Assembly (NCBI GenBank): GCA_016219545.1 | Contig: JACRMH010000022.1 | Span: 62,001-126,000 of the forward strand | Direction of reading: 5' to 3' | DNA: 64,000 nucleotides | DNA from: Chloroflexota bacterium | Lineage (GTDB): Bacteria; Chloroflexota; Anaerolineae; Anaerolineales; Villigracilaceae | Shown: one piece after another, positions 61,241 through 64,000 of the stretch | Numbering within the stretch: the first letter of the stretch is position 1 | How the letters are laid out: each line of letters starts with the position of its first letter | Translations under genes and position numbers: made by a program | Notes under the pieces: generated by a model | The model's input: only the letters and a program-made list of their open reading frames with translations | The model's database searches: none | Told to the model about the DNA's origin: nothing

Positions 61241-63058
61241 ATGCAACCCATCCTCAAAATAAATCTCACCACCAACGCAACCGAAGAATTTGTCATCCCA
61301 AAAGAGTGGGTGAACGAATTTCTCGGCGGAGCATCCCTTGCCGCACGGATTCTGTATCCGTATCTCACCAAGGAACTTGACCCGTTATCAGCAGAATCAC
61401 CGTTGCTCTTTATCACCGGTCCGCTTACAGGGACGAATGGCCCGACCACTGGTCGCTTTGTGATCTGTGGGAAAGGTCCCGCCACGAACTTGTGGGCTGA
61501 ATCCAACATCGGCGGCTTCTGGGGACCAGAACTGCGCGCGGCGGGTTACGATGGATTATGGATCACAGGGAAATCTCAAAGCCCGGTCTATCTTTGGATC
61601 GAAGACGGCAGGCTTGAGGTCAGGAATGCGGCGAGTGTTTGGGGTAAGGATATTTATCAGACTCAGGAAATGATCAAAGAAGAAGTCGGAGTCAAAGGCG
61701 CGCATGTCGCCGTGATCGGAGAAGGCGGGGAGAACGGCGTCTTGTATGCATCCATTGCGTGTGACCATGGACGCTTTGCCGGGCGCACTGGACTCGGCGC
61801 GGTGATGGGCTCGAAGAATCTCAAAGCCGTTGCGGTGCATGGTACGAAGAAAATTGCAGTTGCGGACTTTGAACGTTATTCCGCGTTGCGTTCCGAAGCT
61901 AACCGCACGCTTAAGCAGGATAATGAAACGAAAATTTTTCACGAACTCGGCACGGCAGGCGGAGCAAATTTCGCGGAATATCTCGGGCAAATGCCTTCGA
62001 AATATTATCATCAAGGTTCCTTTGAAGGCGTGGACAATGTCTCCGGCTCGAAGATGGCCGAAAGTATTCTAGTTGGGACGAGCGCCTGTCAGGGTTGTGT
62101 CATCGCTTGTGGACGTGTGGTGAATCTCGGCGACGGAAAAAAACGCAAGGGTCCTGAGTACGAAACCATTGTCGGCTTTGGACCGAACCTTTTAATTGAT
62201 GACCTCGCTGAAACCGTGCGGCTCGGTGAACTGTGTGACCTGTATGGCATGGATGTTATCAGCACGGCCAACACGATTGGGTTGGCTTTTTATTTGTATG
62301 AATTGGGCAGGTTGACTAAAGAAGATACCGGCGGTATTGAACTGACTTGGGGAAATTTCATGGCAGTGCGTCAGCTAATCCCCATGATCGCACATCGTGA
62401 AGGGATCGGCGAATTGCTTGCGCGCGGGTCACGTCAATTCGGCGCAGCATTCAATGCGGAAGATGAAGCCGTGCAGGTGAATGGACTCGAGGTGGCATAC
62501 CACGATCCGCGTGGTGTTTCTGGCATGGCTCTGACCTATGCCACCAGTCCGCGCGGCGCTTGCCATAACCAGTCAGATTATTTCTTTGTGGATTGGGGAC
62601 ATACCAACGAACAGATCGGCATTGAATTCTTTGAACGTCATGTGCAGTCAGAGAAGGCGGCGAACGTGGCGCGCCATCAAAATTGGCGGACCGTCTTCAA
62701 CTCGGCGGTGATGTGTATCTTTGCGAATGTGGAACCCAAAATGCAGGTGGACCTGGTCAATGCGGCCTGCGGCCTGGATTGGACTCTCGCCGATATGATG
62801 AAGTCCGGCGAGCGCGCCTGGAATCTCAAACGCGCCATCAATAACCGCATGGGGTTGACCCGAGCGAATGATAAATTACCCAAGGCATTTCTCGAACCCT
62901 ACAAAGAAGGCGGAGCGGCTGGATTTGTCCCTGATTTGCCTGCCATGCTTAACGCCTACTATGAAGCGCGGGGTTGGGATAAGGAAAGCGGGAAGCCCTC
63001 TGAAGAGAAGTTGATCGAGTTGGGGCTGGGGGATGTGGCGAAGGAGTTGTGGGATTAA
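61241..63058 (+). CDS. aor: Tungsten-dependent aldehyde:ferredoxin oxidoreductase
   Basis: 605 residues, full AOR length. The N-terminal domain has PLTGTNGPTTGRFVICGKGP and WAESNIGGFWGPELRAAGYDG (bispyranopterin binding). The 4Fe-4S ligands are Cys283, Cys286 and Cys290 (CQGCVIAC) plus Cys492 (VMCIFAN). ACDHGRFAGRTGLGAVMGSKNLKA and YHDPRG-type motifs are also present. It oxidises aldehydes to acids with reduction of ferredoxin in the cytoplasm, or works in reverse, and can remove aldehydes formed from amino-acid fermentation. It pairs functionally with the Kor complex. Confidence 0.93.
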   Translation: MQPILKINLTTNATEEFVIPKEWVNEFLGGASLAARILYPYLTKELDPLSAESPLLFITGPLTGTNGPTTGRFVICGKGPATNLWAESNIGGFWGPELRAAGYDGLWITGKSQSPVYLWIEDGRLEVRNAASVWGKDIYQTQEMIKEEVGVKGAHVAVIGEGGENGVLYASIACDHGRFAGRTGLGAVMGSKNLKAVAVHGTKKIAVADFERYSALRSEANRTLKQDNETKIFHELGTAGGANFAEYLGQMPSKYYHQGSFEGVDNVSGSKMAESILVGTSACQGCVIACGRVVNLGDGKKRKGPEYETIVGFGPNLLIDDLAETVRLGELCDLYGMDVISTANTIGLAFYLYELGRLTKEDTGGIELTWGNFMAVRQLIPMIAHREGIGELLARGSRQFGAAFNAEDEAVQVNGLEVAYHDPRGVSGMALTYATSPRGACHNQSDYFFVDWGHTNEQIGIEFFERHVQSEKAANVARHQNWRTVFNSAVMCIFANVEPKMQVDLVNAACGLDWTLADMMKSGERAWNLKRAINNRMGLTRANDKLPKAFLEPYKEGGAAGFVPDLPAMLNAYYEARGWDKESGKPSEEKLIELGLGDVAKELWD

Positions 63059-63065
63059 TTGATTC

Positions 63066-63106
63066 AGACCTGACAGGTTTCCAAAACCTGTCAGGTCTTT
63101 TTTATT
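63066..63106. terminator. Terminator made of an AGACCTGACAGG palindrome
   Basis: AGACCTGACAGGTTT / AAACCTGTCAGGTCT perfect arms followed by TTTTTTATTT; serves the AOR gene and lies at the end of the convergent HD-GYP gene. Confidence 0.85.
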
Positions 63107-64000
63107 TCCCAGTCAAAATCAAAAAAGCTTTGACTACTTCGGGATCAAAATGTTTTCCCGACTCGGCGCGAATATGCTGGAATACTTTCTCTTTTGGCCA
63201 GCCGGGACGATAAGAACGATTTGAAAGCAAGGCATCCCAAACATCCACTACAGCAAAAATCCGTGCAACCAGCGGGATTTGTACCCCTTTAAGTCCACGC
63301 GGGTAGCCCGTTCCATCCCATTTTTCATGATGGCAGTAGGGAATATCCAATGCTGATTTTAAATATTCAATTGATGAAAGCATATTATATGCATGGACAG
63401 GATGCTGGCGCATAATTATCCACTCCTCATCTGTAAGCTTGCCTGGTTTGAGTAGAATTGAATCAGGGATTCCTAATTTGCCAATATCGTGCAGGAGCGC
63501 CCCACGATGGACGTGAACTTGTTCCGTTTCTGATATGCCTATTAGATTTGCGAGTCGCAAAGCCATTTCGGTTACCCGCAAAGTATGCCCTTCAGTCTCA
63601 TGATCGCGCAGATCCATAGCGCGAGACCATCCTTCGATGGTTGCATCATAAGCTTGAAGGAGTTCCTTGTTCGAATTTTGCAGGTTATCAAAAAGCCGGG
63701 CATTACTTATGGCTACAGCAGCCTGTCCAGCTAAAGCATTCAAGAAATCGAGCCATTCCTGATCGCGTTTAACAATTGACCGTTGGTAGACCTCCAACAC
63801 GCCGATTACTTCCCCCTTGATTATTAAGGGTATACCAAAATAGCTGACAAATTTCTCATCTTTTAGGAAGCTGGTGAGAAATAAATCCCCAGACTCATCT
63901 TTTGGATTAGGAAATTTCACAATTCGCTTTTCAATCGCTGCCCTGCCAGCATAACTCTCGCCTAATTTAACATGGGCCGTTTTGACGGCATCTGTCTGAA
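63102..64000 (-). CDS. GAF-HD-GYP domain protein (5' end outside window)
   Basis: The frame is open to the right edge, reading AVKTAHVKLGESYAGRAAIE before the GTG at 63920, so the gene continues beyond 64000. The GAF domain ends near IKGEVIGVLEVYQR and is followed by a coiled linker. The HD-GYP domain has HDIGKLGIPD and HHEKWDGTGYPRGLKG; all metal ligands and the GYP triplet are present, so it should hydrolyse cyclic di-GMP. Sensor input comes from GAF and probably more upstream domains. Confidence 0.88.
   Translation of the reverse strand, partial: QTDAVKTAHVKLGESYAGRAAIEKRIVKFPNPKDESGDLFLTSFLKDEKFVSYFGIPLIIKGEVIGVLEVYQRSIVKRDQEWLDFLNALAGQAAVAISNARLFDNLQNSNKELLQAYDATIEGWSRAMDLRDHETEGHTLRVTEMALRLANLIGISETEQVHVHRGALLHDIGKLGIPDSILLKPGKLTDEEWIIMRQHPVHAYNMLSSIEYLKSALDIPYCHHEKWDGTGYPRGLKGVQIPLVARIFAVVDVWDALLSNRSYRPGWPKEKVFQHIRAESGKHFDPEVVKAFLILTGK

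Noticed and set aside
1..64000. CRISPR array
   Set aside because: No regularly spaced direct repeats with unique spacers were seen; the repeats found are single palindromes scattered between genes.
1..64000. Prophage or large genomic island
   Set aside because: No capsid, terminase, integrase or tail genes. Foreign-looking segments are small (24.6-25.9, 33.3-36.1, 46.9-47.8 and 49.6-52.2 kb) and unrelated.

Overview
The window looks like chromosome of an anaerobic or facultative Chloroflexota bacterium, most likely class Anaerolineae. The support is gene content: a TGS-domain uridine kinase fusion, three M42 peptidases, a bactofilin, a DinG helicase fused to an exonuclease, a KorDABC-type 2-oxoacid:ferredoxin oxidoreductase and an aldehyde:ferredoxin oxidoreductase. 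Base composition is moderate, and several genes appear to be expressed from leaderless promoters. This placement is an inference from content, not from a marker-gene tree.

Layout. 1-10.2 kb: a panE fragment, a uridine-kinase-like gene, then a mostly minus-strand block with an SDR, a DUF92 protein, a PH-domain gene broken by an amber codon, a ProRS-like protein without the catalytic core, bactofilin, fabI, an alkyladenine glycosylase, a nucleotide-sugar epimerase and a small YHS protein. 10.3-20.6 kb: KorDABC, followed by a CitE-like lyase, a MaoC hydratase, biotin carrier, biotin carboxylase and a methylcrotonyl-CoA-type carboxyltransferase. Together these look like a leucine-degradation locus. 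20.7-25.9 kb: small genes, a T-box riboswitch leading into a frameshifted and shortened serS, and an orphan Rhs C-terminal toxin with a membrane immunity candidate. 26-30 kb: three M42 aminopeptidases and an S51-like peptidase. 30.5-33.2 kb: sbcC. 33.2-36.2 kb: an AT-rich block of same-strand small genes with attC-like sites, which I interpret as a decayed integron cassette array without an integrase. 36.2-46.8 kb: glycosyltransferase, TerC, thrB, thrC, SAM hydrolase, a complete ECF transporter, DUF1684 and dcd. 46.85-47.84 kb: an IS1595-type insertion sequence with a frameshifted transposase. 47.9-57.2 kb: nat, DUF422, a NERD-UvrD nuclease-helicase fusion, dinG, a NERD membrane protein, plsX and tRNA-Leu(GAG). 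57.2-64 kb: an amino-acid ABC transporter joined to a dimethylargininase gene, an SCP2 protein, a tungsten aldehyde oxidoreductase and the 3' part of an HD-GYP regulator.

How it fits together. The metabolic core suggests amino-acid fermentation or scavenging. Peptidases release amino acids, ferredoxin-linked oxidoreductases turn 2-oxoacids and aldehydes into CoA esters or acids, and the carboxylase/hydratase/lyase set would finish leucine breakdown. The transporter-DDAH operon would import and hydrolyse methylated arginine or a related guanidine.

Two features run through the whole window. Short palindromic repeats of several families fill many intergenic gaps. Five coding regions carry a single-base or small lesion (the PH gene, serS, the 24.7-kb remnant, the 33.9-kb gene and the IS transposase), so either real decay or assembly error must be considered.
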